A stretch of DNA of 64,000 nucleotides from Pseudomonas sp. efr-133-TYG-5 (lineage in GTDB: Bacteria > Pseudomonadota > Gammaproteobacteria > Pseudomonadales > Pseudomonadaceae). The stretch lies in assembly GCF_030209175.1 (NCBI RefSeq), contig NZ_JARVSM010000009.1, positions 186,001 to 250,000 of the forward strand. The letters run 5' to 3'. Shown here piece by piece: positions 57,786 through 64,000 of the stretch. Position 1 is the stretch's first letter, and every line of letters begins with the position of its first letter. The notes beneath the pieces are model-generated. The model was given only the letters and a program-made list of their open reading frames with translations, was not told where the DNA came from and searched no databases. Position numbers and translations under genes: made by a program.

Positions 57786-58502
57786 TCAACTGGCCTTTCT
57801 ATCGGCGATCACCTGCGGGTAAAAACGCTTGATCGCCAGGTCGGCGTTGTCGATCAGGGTCATGCAGGCCCACACCCCGCGCGCGGCATCCCGGGCGGCG
57901 ATGGCGTCGGCCATGTCCTTGTGGATCGGCAACGTGCGGCGCAGTTCATCCGGGTCGGCGGCGGAGACTTCGAAAGACACTGCCAGCAGCGCGCCGAGGG
58001 CCGGGACCATTTGTTCGATGAACTGGTTGTGGCTGGCGGCGAGAATGCATTCATGAAAGAACTGGTCGGCGCGGTTGTAATCGATGCCGCTGTCCACTGC
58101 CCGCTCCAGCGCGTGATAGGCCAGTTGCACAGCCTGCACCTGGTCGACGGTGGCGCGCTCGCAGGCCCAGCGCACGGCCATCGGTTCGATGGTGCGACGC
58201 AGGTCGAGCAGATCGTCGACGAAGTTTTCCGGCAAACCGTTGCGCGACAGCCAGCCGACCACTTGTGGATCGAACAGGTTCCAGCGCCGCACCGGCAACA
58301 CCCGGGTGCCGACTTTCGGCCCGACTTCAAGCATGCCCTTGGCGACAAGCGTCTTGATCGCTTCACGGATGACCGTGCGGCTGACGCCAAGCTGTTCGCC
58401 CAGATCCGCCTCGACCTTGATCGTCTGCCCCGGCTTCACCTGGCCGGCAGCGATCCAGCTGCCCAGCCAGTCAACCGTGGATGCGTGGAAACTGCTGGAC
58501 AT
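57786..58502 (-). CDS. GntR/FadR-subfamily transcriptional regulator
   Basis: 238 aa. N-terminal winged helix (WIAAGQVKPGQTIKVEADLG, EQLGVSRTVIREAIKTLVAK) and the C-terminal FCD helical domain (LRRTIEPMAVRWACERATVD, DYNRADQFFHECILAASHN) with metal/ligand-binding His residues. ATG 58502 follows GAGG at 5 nt. It heads a unit with the lactonase and controls, by its shared 14-nt operator, both itself and araFGH; its ligand is likely galactose/arabinose or the sugar acid. Confidence 0.9.
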   Translation of the reverse strand: MSSSFHASTVDWLGSWIAAGQVKPGQTIKVEADLGEQLGVSRTVIREAIKTLVAKGMLEVGPKVGTRVLPVRRWNLFDPQVVGWLSRNGLPENFVDDLLDLRRTIEPMAVRWACERATVDQVQAVQLAYHALERAVDSGIDYNRADQFFHECILAASHNQFIEQMVPALGALLAVSFEVSAADPDELRRTLPIHKDMADAIAARDAARGVWACMTLIDNADLAIKRFYPQVIADRKAS

Positions 58503-58539
58503 GCACACCTCGAAACGGATGATTCCGGGGGCTCACGCT

Positions 58540-58553
58540 AATCATCATACGAT
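58540..58553 (-). promoter_or_regulatory. GntR-type operator upstream of gntR
   Basis: AATCATCATACGAT is the exact reverse complement of ATCGTATGATGATT upstream of araF. It lies 38 nt before the gntR ATG, suggesting autoregulation. Confidence 0.75.
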
Positions 58554-58568
58554 TGGCTGTCAAATAAT

Positions 58569-58638
58569 AAAAAAGACCGCCGTCTGTGCCAGTGCCTGCA
58601 GGGAATTCTCCCAGGGACTGGCGCAGACAGCGATCTTT
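58569..58638 (-). terminator. Rho-independent terminator after the DUF1285 gene
   Basis: Long hairpin: AAAGATCGCTGTCTGCGCCA and the opposite TGGCACAGACGGCGGTCTTT pair over about 23 of 27 bases on the minus strand, followed by TTTTTTATT. It directly follows the DUF1285 stop. Confidence 0.85.
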
Positions 58639-59199
58639 CTAGGGCTCCAGGCCGATGCGGAAGAACTCGCCGCCGCTCCACACGCCGAGCCAGCGCTGGC
58701 CGTCGATTTGCCGACTCACCGCCAGCTCGACCAATTGGTAGAACACGTTGCGGTGGATCAGCGCTTCGAGGTTGCTGCGCACATGCACGTACGGCGCTGG
58801 CTCCTCGGTCGCCGGATCGATTTCGACGCGGATCGGATGCTCGGTACCGGCCTCGGTGGTTTCATCGACGTTGGTGGTAAAGCGCAGCACCTGCGCTTCC
58901 CCCTCGCCCACGACCTCCACGGCAATGGCCACGAACGGCGCGTCGTCGACCTTGATCCCGACCTTCTCGACCGGGGTGATGAGGAAATAGTCATCGCCGT
59001 CGCGGCGGATGATGGTCGAGAACAGTTTGACCATCGGCTTGCGCCCGATCGGCGTGCCCAGGTAATACCAGGTGCCGTCGCGGGCGATGCGCATGTCGAT
59101 GTCACCGCAGAAGTCCGGGTTCCACAAATGCACCGGCGGCAGGCCTTTGGTCTTGGGGATCTGTCCCAACAGGTCATTGGCTTTTTGCGGGCCACTCAT
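58639..59199 (-). CDS. DUF1285 domain-containing protein
   Basis: 186 aa. The order MSGPQKANDLLGQIPKTKG, VHLWNPDFCGDIDMRIARDG, TWYYLGTPIGRKPMVKLFST and TEVG-type IDPATEEPAPYVHVRSNLEA matches DUF1285, a conserved beta-sandwich-like family in Pseudomonas of unknown function. GGAG at good distance. It follows the DUF4823 gene by 15 nt and ends at a strong terminator. Confidence 0.9.
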   Translation of the reverse strand: MSGPQKANDLLGQIPKTKGLPPVHLWNPDFCGDIDMRIARDGTWYYLGTPIGRKPMVKLFSTIIRRDGDDYFLITPVEKVGIKVDDAPFVAIAVEVVGEGEAQVLRFTTNVDETTEAGTEHPIRVEIDPATEEPAPYVHVRSNLEALIHRNVFYQLVELAVSRQIDGQRWLGVWSGGEFFRIGLEP

Positions 59200-59214
59200 G
59201 GCGTTCTCCTTGGC

Positions 59215-59820
59215 TTATTGGTCGCCGACTCCCAGCAGGCTGCGCGCGTATTGTTCCAGCGGCGGGCCGATGAGGTCTTCCGGCTTGTTGTCGTGGAACG
59301 TCAGTAAACCGCCACGACTCTTGATCCGTGCAGTATCAATCAAATACTGCGTGCTGGTCTCGATCAACATGATCTGGATCACACCGCCATCGATGCCGAG
59401 GCGGTCGACCGCTTCCTGGTCGAGCCACTCGTCGGAGTTGCCGATACGGTCGTCAGCCTTGGCGAAACGGGTATACAGCAGGTAATGCGCGCCGGCATCG
59501 CGCGCCTCGCCCATCGCCTGGTCGAGGCCTTCCGGGGCTCGCGCGCGGCGGACCATCGGGAAGTATTCGACAAAGCCCTTGAAGGCTTCTTCGGCGACCA
59601 CGTTGGGCCGTGGATAGGCGCCACCCGGCGGCGCAAACGAACCCTGGGCGATGTAGATGAACGAGTCCGGCTGGATGCGGAAGTTGTTCACGCGGCGGCT
59701 GTCACTGTGATCCAGCAAACCGGCGTCGCTCATGTGATAGCGAGTGCCTTCGGCCATATCGCTGACATTCATGCAGCCGCCAAGTGCCAAAACGGCCAGC
59801 AGCAAAACCAGGCTACGCAT
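59215..59820 (-). CDS. DUF4823 lipoprotein
   Basis: 201 aa. MRSLVLLLAVLALGGCMNVS is a lipoprotein signal with Cys16; the rest (EGTRYHMSDAGLLDHSDSRR, LRIQPDSFIYIAQGSFAPPG, YFPMVRRARAPEGLDQAMGE, IDTARIKSRGGLLTFHDNKP) matches DUF4823. ATG 59820 was preferred over one 6 nt upstream because the GGAGG is correctly spaced for it. Transcribed with DUF1285. Confidence 0.88.
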   Translation of the reverse strand: MRSLVLLLAVLALGGCMNVSDMAEGTRYHMSDAGLLDHSDSRRVNNFRIQPDSFIYIAQGSFAPPGGAYPRPNVVAEEAFKGFVEYFPMVRRARAPEGLDQAMGEARDAGAHYLLYTRFAKADDRIGNSDEWLDQEAVDRLGIDGGVIQIMLIETSTQYLIDTARIKSRGGLLTFHDNKPEDLIGPPLEQYARSLLGVGDQ

Positions 59821-59912
59821 CCTCATCCTCCAGAAGCCGGTGACGGAAAACCGGCGAATGGCCGTTGGATGCAGCTTTTGCGCCAGCTCAGGATCTTTGC
59901 CGGATGATCAAT

Positions 59913-59983
59913 TGCTTTCGCCAGCAGGCTCGCTCCCACAGGATTGTGAAAAAGCCTGTAAGAGCGAGCCTGCTGGCGAAAAA
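59913..59983. repeat. REPIN (variant with CGCCAGCAGGCTCGC)
   Basis: GCTTTCGCCAGCAGGCTCGC and the inverted GCGAGCCTGCTGGCGAAAAA, about 22 nt apart, between the DUF4823 and moaA genes. The arm differs from the TTCGCGAGCAGGCTCGC elements at two positions. Confidence 0.85.
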
Positions 59984-59989
59984 GAGCGG

Positions 59990-60958
59990 TCAGCCGCCGA
60001 TGATCTTCATGACGGTCGCGCCACCGGAGAACGCCACTTCCTGCTTGTCGCCGAGCGCCTTGACCAGCAGCCGCTGCAACGCCGGCAGCGCCTGGTGACG
60101 CGGTTTATCGAGCAGGTCGCCGACGTAGTGCCGGTTGCTCGACGACAGGCAGCCATGCAGCCACCCAGTGGACGACAGCCGCAGGCGCGAGCAGGTCCGG
60201 CAGAACGGCACGCTTTCATTGGCGATCACGCCGAAGGTACCCAGCCCGGGAATCGCATAGCGCACGGCCGTGGCATCCACCGGCGCATCGGTCTGCGCGT
60301 ATTCGTAGCGCTCGCCGATCAGCGCCAGCAGTTGTTGCAGGCTGACGAACTGTTGCAGGAAGGCGTTGGAGTCCTTGGCCAGGTGCCCCATGCGCATCAG
60401 CTCGATGAAGCGCAGCTCGTAGCCGCGTTCAAGGCAGTAATCGAGCAGCGGCATGACCTGGTCGAGGTTCTGCCCGCGCAACGGCACCATGTTGACCTTG
60501 ATCTTCAGCCCCGCCGCTTTGGCTTGATCCATGCCGTCGAGCACGGTTGCCAGGTCACCGCCACGGGCGATGCTGCGAAATGCCCCGGCATCGAGGGTAT
60601 CGAGGGACACGTTGATTCGCCGCAAGCCGGCGTCGACCAGCAATGGCAGCTTTTTCGCCAGCAACTGGCCGTTGGTGGTCAGGCTGATGTCGTCCAGGCC
60701 CATCTGGCCAACGGCAGTCATGAACGATTCGAGCTTGGGGCTGACCAGCGGCTCGCCGCCGGTGATGCGCAAGCGTTCGATGCCGGCCGCCTCGATCAGG
60801 TAGGCCACGCCGCGAGCCATGGCTTCGGCCGACAGTTCATCCTGCGCAGCCACCAGCCGCTTGCCGTTGGGCACGCAGTAGGTACAGGCGTAATTGCAGG
60901 CTGAAGTCAGGCTGATGCGCAAATTGCGAAAACGCCTGCCTTGACGGTCAACGATCAT
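59990..60958 (-). CDS. moaA: GTP 3',8-cyclase MoaA
   Basis: 322 aa. Radical SAM enzyme: CNYACTYC gives the Cx3Cx2C cluster, NGKRLV and ITGGEPLVSPKLESF follow. The C-terminal cluster is CRTCSRLRLSSTGWLHGC and the C-terminal tail ends in Gly-Gly (KIIGG), required for the reaction. It starts molybdopterin synthesis from GTP. ATG 60958 has GGAG 5 nt upstream and is preferred over the in-frame GTG at 60964. No moaB or other moa gene is adjacent. Confidence 0.95.
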   Translation of the reverse strand: MIVDRQGRRFRNLRISLTSACNYACTYCVPNGKRLVAAQDELSAEAMARGVAYLIEAAGIERLRITGGEPLVSPKLESFMTAVGQMGLDDISLTTNGQLLAKKLPLLVDAGLRRINVSLDTLDAGAFRSIARGGDLATVLDGMDQAKAAGLKIKVNMVPLRGQNLDQVMPLLDYCLERGYELRFIELMRMGHLAKDSNAFLQQFVSLQQLLALIGERYEYAQTDAPVDATAVRYAIPGLGTFGVIANESVPFCRTCSRLRLSSTGWLHGCLSSSNRHYVGDLLDKPRHQALPALQRLLVKALGDKQEVAFSGGATVMKIIGG

Positions 60959-60988
60959 GATCACTCCGGCGATGGGAAATCGGGCGGC

Positions 60989-61018
60989 TAAAACTTGACT
61001 TACAAATCAAGTTTTAGC
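60989..61018. promoter_or_regulatory. Palindrome upstream of moaA
   Basis: CTAAAACTTGA and TCAAGTTTTAG are perfect 11-nt inverted copies 8 nt apart, 30 nt before the moaA start. This looks like an operator or a structured leader; a terminator is less likely, since the T tract is inside the stem. Confidence 0.65.
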
Positions 61019-61050
61019 AAGCCCTATGCCTGAGTATATTCCTGCGGTAC

Positions 61051-61077
61051 TGCGCCATGTAGCGAAAACATGGCGCA
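61051..61077. repeat. Second palindrome between the TetR gene and moaA
   Basis: TGCGCCATG and CATGGCGCA, nine-nt arms around TAGCGAAAA, just past the TetR stop. May act in ending the TetR transcript though a T run is missing. Confidence 0.55.
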
Positions 61078-61094
61078 TAAGGCAACTGAATGGT

Positions 61095-61733
61095 TCAGGT
61101 GCTTGGCGTTTCAGGGTCACGCTTGCGCTTGTTGCCCATACGCACGCCGATGTCCATCAGGAACTGGAAGAAACCTTCCTGATCTTCCAGCACGTTGCTC
61201 CAGAACGGCGAGTGGTACAGCGCCACCGCGCCGTGCACCAGCGCCCAGGACGCGCAGTAGTGGAAGTACGGCGGCACGTCTTCCAGCTTGCCTTCGCTGA
61301 TGCGGCCCTTGATCAGCAGGGTCAGGCGTTCGAAGTTCGAGGCACGGATCTTGTGCAGCTCCTCGACCATTTCCGGTACCTGATTGCCCTTGACCACCTT
61401 TTCTTCGAGGCGATCGAACAGGCGGTAGCGCTGCGGGTCACGCATGCGGAATTCGAAGTAGGCACGGGACAGCGCTTCCTTGTCCTTGTCGACGTCGGCC
61501 GAATGCAGCAGCTCGTTCAAATCGCGCTCGTAATCGAGCATCAGCCGCAGATAGATCTCGGCCTTGGACTTGAAGTGCTTGTAGATCGTGCCTTTGCCGA
61601 TACCCACGGCATCAGCAATCATCTCGACGGTGACACTGTCTTCACCTTGTTCGAGGAACAGCTTGAGCGCGGTATCGAGAATTTCTTGCTCGCGGCGACG
61701 AAACTCACGGACCTTACGGGGTTCTTTGTGCAT
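61095..61733 (-). CDS. TetR-family transcriptional regulator
   Basis: 212 aa. Helix-turn-helix: ILDTALKLFLEQGEDSVTVE and MIADAVGIGKGTIYKHFKSK. The C-terminal ligand domain is helical (FRMRDPQRYRLFDRLEEKVV). The MIADAVGIGKGTIYKHF core is shared with regulators of fatty-acid or envelope genes; the target here cannot be read from the sequence. It lies in a conserved Pseudomonas setting upstream of the rgsA/tatD region. Confidence 0.9.
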   Translation of the reverse strand: MHKEPRKVREFRRREQEILDTALKLFLEQGEDSVTVEMIADAVGIGKGTIYKHFKSKAEIYLRLMLDYERDLNELLHSADVDKDKEALSRAYFEFRMRDPQRYRLFDRLEEKVVKGNQVPEMVEELHKIRASNFERLTLLIKGRISEGKLEDVPPYFHYCASWALVHGAVALYHSPFWSNVLEDQEGFFQFLMDIGVRMGNKRKRDPETPST

Positions 61734-61935
61734 AAGAAAAGGTCTGTAGGGGTCAAAATTCGAAGCCGCGTATTATGCCTAACTTGCGCAAAAATGCACG
61801 GATCATCCGACCATATCTGTGTTTCTTGTTCATTTTGCGAACGCTGGGGGGCGAATGAGAACTCAACTGAAGCGCACGTATTCCAAATTTGTTTAAAAAC
61901 CCTGACCGGCTAACTGGACTGGACGCCAGACTGAT

Positions 61936-61942
61936 CAATACT
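61936..61942 (+). promoter_or_regulatory. RpoS-like -10 element of the rgsA-like RNA
   Basis: CAATACT resembles CTATACT, the sigma-S preferred -10. It sits 7 nt upstream of the expected RNA start. No convincing GacA site (TGTAAG-N6-CTTACA) was recognised. Confidence 0.4.
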
Positions 61943-61948
61943 TGAACT

Positions 61949-62065
61949 GTCGGGCGGCATCTCCCCCAAGTGCCGCGCCGGTAAAGGTACCAAGGGACCG
62001 CGTGCCTTTGTTTTACTCCTAATGGTCTTAACCCGGATTCACCCCCCAGAACCCGGGTTTTTTTT
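61949..62065 (+). ncRNA. rgsA: RgsA-like regulatory sRNA
   Basis: About 117 nt between a TetR gene and tatD, the position of RgsA (sigma-S and Gac-influenced, Hfq-dependent) in Pseudomonas. The transcript would start about 61949 and contains CGGGCGGCATCTCCCCCAAG and the C-rich CACCCCCCAGAACCCGGG, and ends at AACCCGG...CCGGGTT followed by eight T (62058-62065), a good Rho-independent terminator. Length fits the known 118-120 nt. Identification rests on position and structure; I could not align it with a reference. Confidence 0.65.
62030..62065 (+). terminator. Terminator of the rgsA-like sRNA
   Basis: AACCCGG, 16-nt loop, CCGGGTT, then TTTTTTTT. It fits the 3' end of the sRNA. Confidence 0.75.
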
Positions 62066-62088
62066 GCCTGCGATTTACTGATCGCTCA

Positions 62089-62171
62089 TCTGCAGGAGCT
62101 GCCGCTGGCGGCGACCGCATGATCTGGCTTTTTTAACAGCACAAATCGCAAGCCTTCGGCAGCGCCTACAG
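62089..62171. repeat. Diverged Pseudomonas repeat pair downstream of tatD
   Basis: CTGCAGGAGCTGCCGCTGGC at the left and the partly inverted CGCAAGCCTTCGGCAGCGCC at the right belong to the CTGCCG-rich repeat class; the 46970 palindrome is a related unit. The pair is only partly complementary. Confidence 0.5.
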
Positions 62172-62957
62172 GGCAGATTTAACACTCGCCAGCGGAAACA
62201 GTCGCTTGAAGTTCTCGGTGGTCTGCTCGGCGAAACGCTCGTAGTTTTCCCCACGCAGCATCGCCAGGAACTCTGCCACTTCGCGTACGTATTGCGGCAG
62301 GTTGGGCTTGCCGCGATAGGGAATCGGCGCCAGGTAGGGCGAGTCGGTTTCCACCAGCAGGCGATCGGCCGGGACCTTGCTCGCCACATCGCGCAAGGCA
62401 TCGGCGTTGCGGAACGTGACGATCCCCGACAGGGAAATGTAATAGCCCATGTCCAGCGCAGCCTTGGCCATGTCCCAATCTTCGGTGAAGCAGTGCAGCA
62501 CACCGGCCTGGGGCAGCGCGGCGTCGCGCAACAGTTCGAGGGTATCGGCACGGGCGCCGCGGGTGTGGATGATCACCGGTTTGCCAGTCTGCTGCGCCGC
62601 TTGCAGGTGCAGGCGGAACGACGCCTGCTGCAATTCGGCGGCTTCCGGCTCGTAGTGATAATCCAGGCCGGTTTCACCGATCGCCACGACCTTCGGATGA
62701 TCGAGTTCATGCAGCAGCCAGTCGAGCGCCGGCGCCGCACCGGGCTGCACGTCCAGCGGGTGCACGCCGACCGAACAATCGACATCGTCGTAACGTTCGG
62801 CCAGGGCTTTGACGTCGGCGGCGTTGTCGGCACTCACGCCGATGCACAGGAAGTGCCCGACGCCGCGCCCGCGCGCCGCGTCGAGCGCGGCATCCAGGGA
62901 GCCGTCATGGGCGGCAAGGTCGAGGCGATCAAGGTGACAATGGGAATCTACGAGCAT
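62166..62957 (-). CDS. TatD-family metal-dependent hydrolase (YcfH type)
   Basis: 263 aa. LVDSHCHLDRLDLAAHDGSL supplies the His-x-His of the amidohydrolase site; GVHPLDVQPGAA, AIGETGLDYHYEP, PVIIHTRGARADTLEL, HCFTEDWDMAKAALDMG and VETDSPYLAPIPYRGKPN hold the other metal-binding residues. The family is a 3'-5' DNase with a role in DNA repair or turnover. ATG 62957 was chosen. 13 nt after pilZ; holB-pilZ-tatD is a conserved operon order in Pseudomonas. Confidence 0.94.
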   Translation of the reverse strand: MLVDSHCHLDRLDLAAHDGSLDAALDAARGRGVGHFLCIGVSADNAADVKALAERYDDVDCSVGVHPLDVQPGAAPALDWLLHELDHPKVVAIGETGLDYHYEPEAAELQQASFRLHLQAAQQTGKPVIIHTRGARADTLELLRDAALPQAGVLHCFTEDWDMAKAALDMGYYISLSGIVTFRNADALRDVASKVPADRLLVETDSPYLAPIPYRGKPNLPQYVREVAEFLAMLRGENYERFAEQTTENFKRLFPLASVKSAL

Positions 62958-62970
62958 AAAAGACTGCAAC

Positions 62971-63327
62971 TTACATCGTATGAGTGGGACGGTCGGACTT
63001 CAGCGCTCCGGCCAGATGAGTTTCAATGCGACTGCGCGCGGTGTTGTCGCCATCGTTGAATTGCACCCCGACACCGGCCGCGCGGTTGCCCTGGGCGCCC
63101 TTGGGCGTGATCCAGGCCACTTTGCCGGCCACCGGGATCTTCTCGACCTCCTCCATCAGGTTCAGCAGCATGAACACCTCATCGCCCAACTTGTAGCTCT
63201 TGTTGGTCGGGATGAACAGACCGCCATTCTTGATGAACGGCATGTAGGCGGCGTAAAGCACCGACTTGTCCTTGATGGTCAGGGATAGGATGCCGTTGCG
63301 CGGCCCCGGGCTGACAGGTTCATTCAT
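62971..63327 (-). CDS. pilZ: Type IV pilus protein PilZ
   Basis: 118 aa, exactly the size of P. aeruginosa PilZ. NGILSLTIKDKSVLYAAYMP, FIPTNKSYKLGDEVFMLLNL and VAGKVAWITPKGAQGNRAAG followed by GVGVQF give the PilZ fold. Unlike c-di-GMP receptors, the N-terminal RxxxR motif is missing, as in true PilZ, which acts in type IV pilus assembly through FimX and PilB. Second gene of the holB-pilZ-tatD operon. Confidence 0.95.
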   Translation of the reverse strand: MNEPVSPGPRNGILSLTIKDKSVLYAAYMPFIKNGGLFIPTNKSYKLGDEVFMLLNLMEEVEKIPVAGKVAWITPKGAQGNRAAGVGVQFNDGDNTARSRIETHLAGALKSDRPTHTM

Positions 63328-63384
63328 GTTGACCTCCACTGCTGATCTTCAGAGTCTAGGCGCACACAATCGTTCTTGCGGCGA

Positions 63385-64000
63385 TCACCGCTGTCCAGGC
63401 AACCCCGCCCACTGCACCAGCAACGCTTCGAGCAACAGCGCCGGATTGAGATTGGCCTTGCTCAGGACTTTCTGTCGCTGGGCGAGAATCCAGTCCTGGA
63501 TATCCAGGACTTTACCCTGCGCGCTCTTTTGCGCCAGGTATTGCACGACCTTGCGCATGTCGGCGAGGCCCAGGCCTGCTTCATCCTGAGTCAACTGGTA
63601 GCGCAGGATCAGACTCGACCAATCGCAGAACCAGTCGAACAAGCGCAGCATCGGAATGTTTTTCCATTCCTCGGCCAGTTGCGTCGGCGATTGCTGCTGC
63701 TTGAGCAACTTCTTCACGCCTTCAACCACCTGCGCGCGCTGTTCACGTACGCCCTGCGCTTGCAGGTTGACCGCTGCCAGCGGCGAACCGGCGGCCAGGG
63801 TCAACAGTTCGACACGCTCGTCGGCGGAACATTCCGGCAACGCCCGCGCCAGCCATTCCAGGCTCATGGCCTCGCCCGGCAGCGGACAGGCCTGCTGCAC
63901 ACAACGGCTCTTGATGGTCGGCAGCAAGCGGCTCGGCTGATGACTGACCAGCAGCAGCACGGTATCGCCGGACGGCTCTTCGAGGCTTTTCAGCAAGGCG
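63385..64000 (-). CDS. holB: DNA polymerase III delta' subunit (5' part outside window)
   Basis: The visible 205 codons form the C-terminal two thirds. NALLKSLEEPSGDTVLLLVS and HQPSRLLPTIKSRCVQQACP are the clamp-loader AAA+ motifs (sensor 1 and SRC motif) of HolB/DnaX-like proteins. The helical C-terminal domain (VEGVKKLLKQQQSPTQLAEE, FDWFCDWSSLILRYQ) follows. It is at the right edge of the window and upstream of pilZ. Confidence 0.93.
   Translation of the reverse strand, partial: ALLKSLEEPSGDTVLLLVSHQPSRLLPTIKSRCVQQACPLPGEAMSLEWLARALPECSADERVELLTLAAGSPLAAVNLQAQGVREQRAQVVEGVKKLLKQQQSPTQLAEEWKNIPMLRLFDWFCDWSSLILRYQLTQDEAGLGLADMRKVVQYLAQKSAQGKVLDIQDWILAQRQKVLSKANLNPALLLEALLVQWAGLPGQR

Noticed and set aside
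7063..59983. Repeated TTCGCGAGCAGGCTCGC and GCTGGCAAGCCAGC sequences as CRISPR or IS ends
   Set aside because: They occur as inverted pairs scattered over the window, not as regularly spaced direct repeats with unique spacers, and no transposase is enclosed; REPIN is the right class.
60989..61018. Palindrome before moaA as a Rho-independent terminator of the TetR gene
   Set aside because: The T tract belongs to the stem and no U run follows it on either strand.
61753..61938. 61-codon minus-strand frame upstream of the TetR gene
   Set aside because: No ribosome binding site and no recognisable family; more likely promoter and sRNA upstream sequence.
1..64000. tRNA, rRNA, prophage or plasmid features
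   Set aside because: Searched by eye for tRNA-like cloverleaf ends, rRNA-like sequence, integrases and phage structural genes; none was recognised.

Overview
The window is 64 kb of GC-rich chromosome from a Pseudomonas, most likely of the P. fluorescens group. The evidence is gene content and order: fumC next to bolA, etfBA opposite ETF-QO, holB-pilZ-tatD followed by an rgsA-like sRNA, and the three-gene NAGGN osmolyte cluster. The intergenic spaces also carry many Pseudomonas-type REP/REPIN elements built on GCTGGCAAGCCAGC and TTCGCGAGCAGGCTCGC. I see no rRNA, tRNA, intact insertion sequence, prophage or CRISPR array.

Layout. 0-10 kb: the end of an ABC exporter, a DsbA-like protein, tRNA hydroxylase TrhO, BolA, a DUF2059 protein, fumarase FumC, a DMT exporter, a thiolase and a two-domain polyphosphate:AMP phosphotransferase. 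10-17 kb: mnmC, converging on a giant (1607-codon) protein with leucine-rich repeats and a C-terminal NEL-type E3 ubiquitin-ligase domain. 17-24 kb: the N-acetylglutaminylglutamine amide operon, a YheU-like protein, a CsrA/RsmA paralogue, YnfA, an SDR and a DUF3309 miniprotein. 24-34 kb: an LtaS-like sulfatase-fold enzyme, a START protein, a MocR regulator, an OmpA/DUF4398 envelope operon and etfBA. 34-39 kb: ETF-QO behind a strong sigma70 promoter with an adjacent PsrA-like box, an AraC regulator and a zinc alcohol dehydrogenase.

38.6-43.8 kb and 52-58.5 kb together encode what looks like a complete oxidative (De Ley-Doudoroff) D-galactose pathway: AraFGH-type ABC uptake, an SDR sugar 1-dehydrogenase, an SMP-30 lactonase, then galactonate dehydratase DgoD, KDGal kinase DgoK and KDPGal aldolase DgoA, with an MFS galactonate-type transporter and IclR and GntR regulators. 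The two halves lie 12-13 kb apart. They are tied together by a duplicated promoter cassette (operator, -35, -10, leader, ribosome binding site and the first codons of dgoK) that also stands in front of the dehydrogenase gene. A 14-nt GntR-type operator is shared by the araF and gntR promoters, and Hfq/Crc-type A-rich motifs sit at the ribosome binding sites of dgoK, the dehydrogenase leader, the lactonase and araF.

Between the two halves are poorly characterised genes (a lipoprotein, a gene that looks frameshifted, a GNAT, three small proteins) and a four-gene cluster: GntR/UTRA regulator, ADP-ribosylglycohydrolase homologue, NCS1 nucleobase permease and PfkB kinase. It parallels E. coli yegTUVW with a different transporter type and looks like a catabolic route for an unknown N-glycoside. 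The right end holds DUF1285 and DUF4823 proteins, moaA, a TetR regulator, the rgsA-like sRNA, tatD, pilZ and the 3' part of holB.
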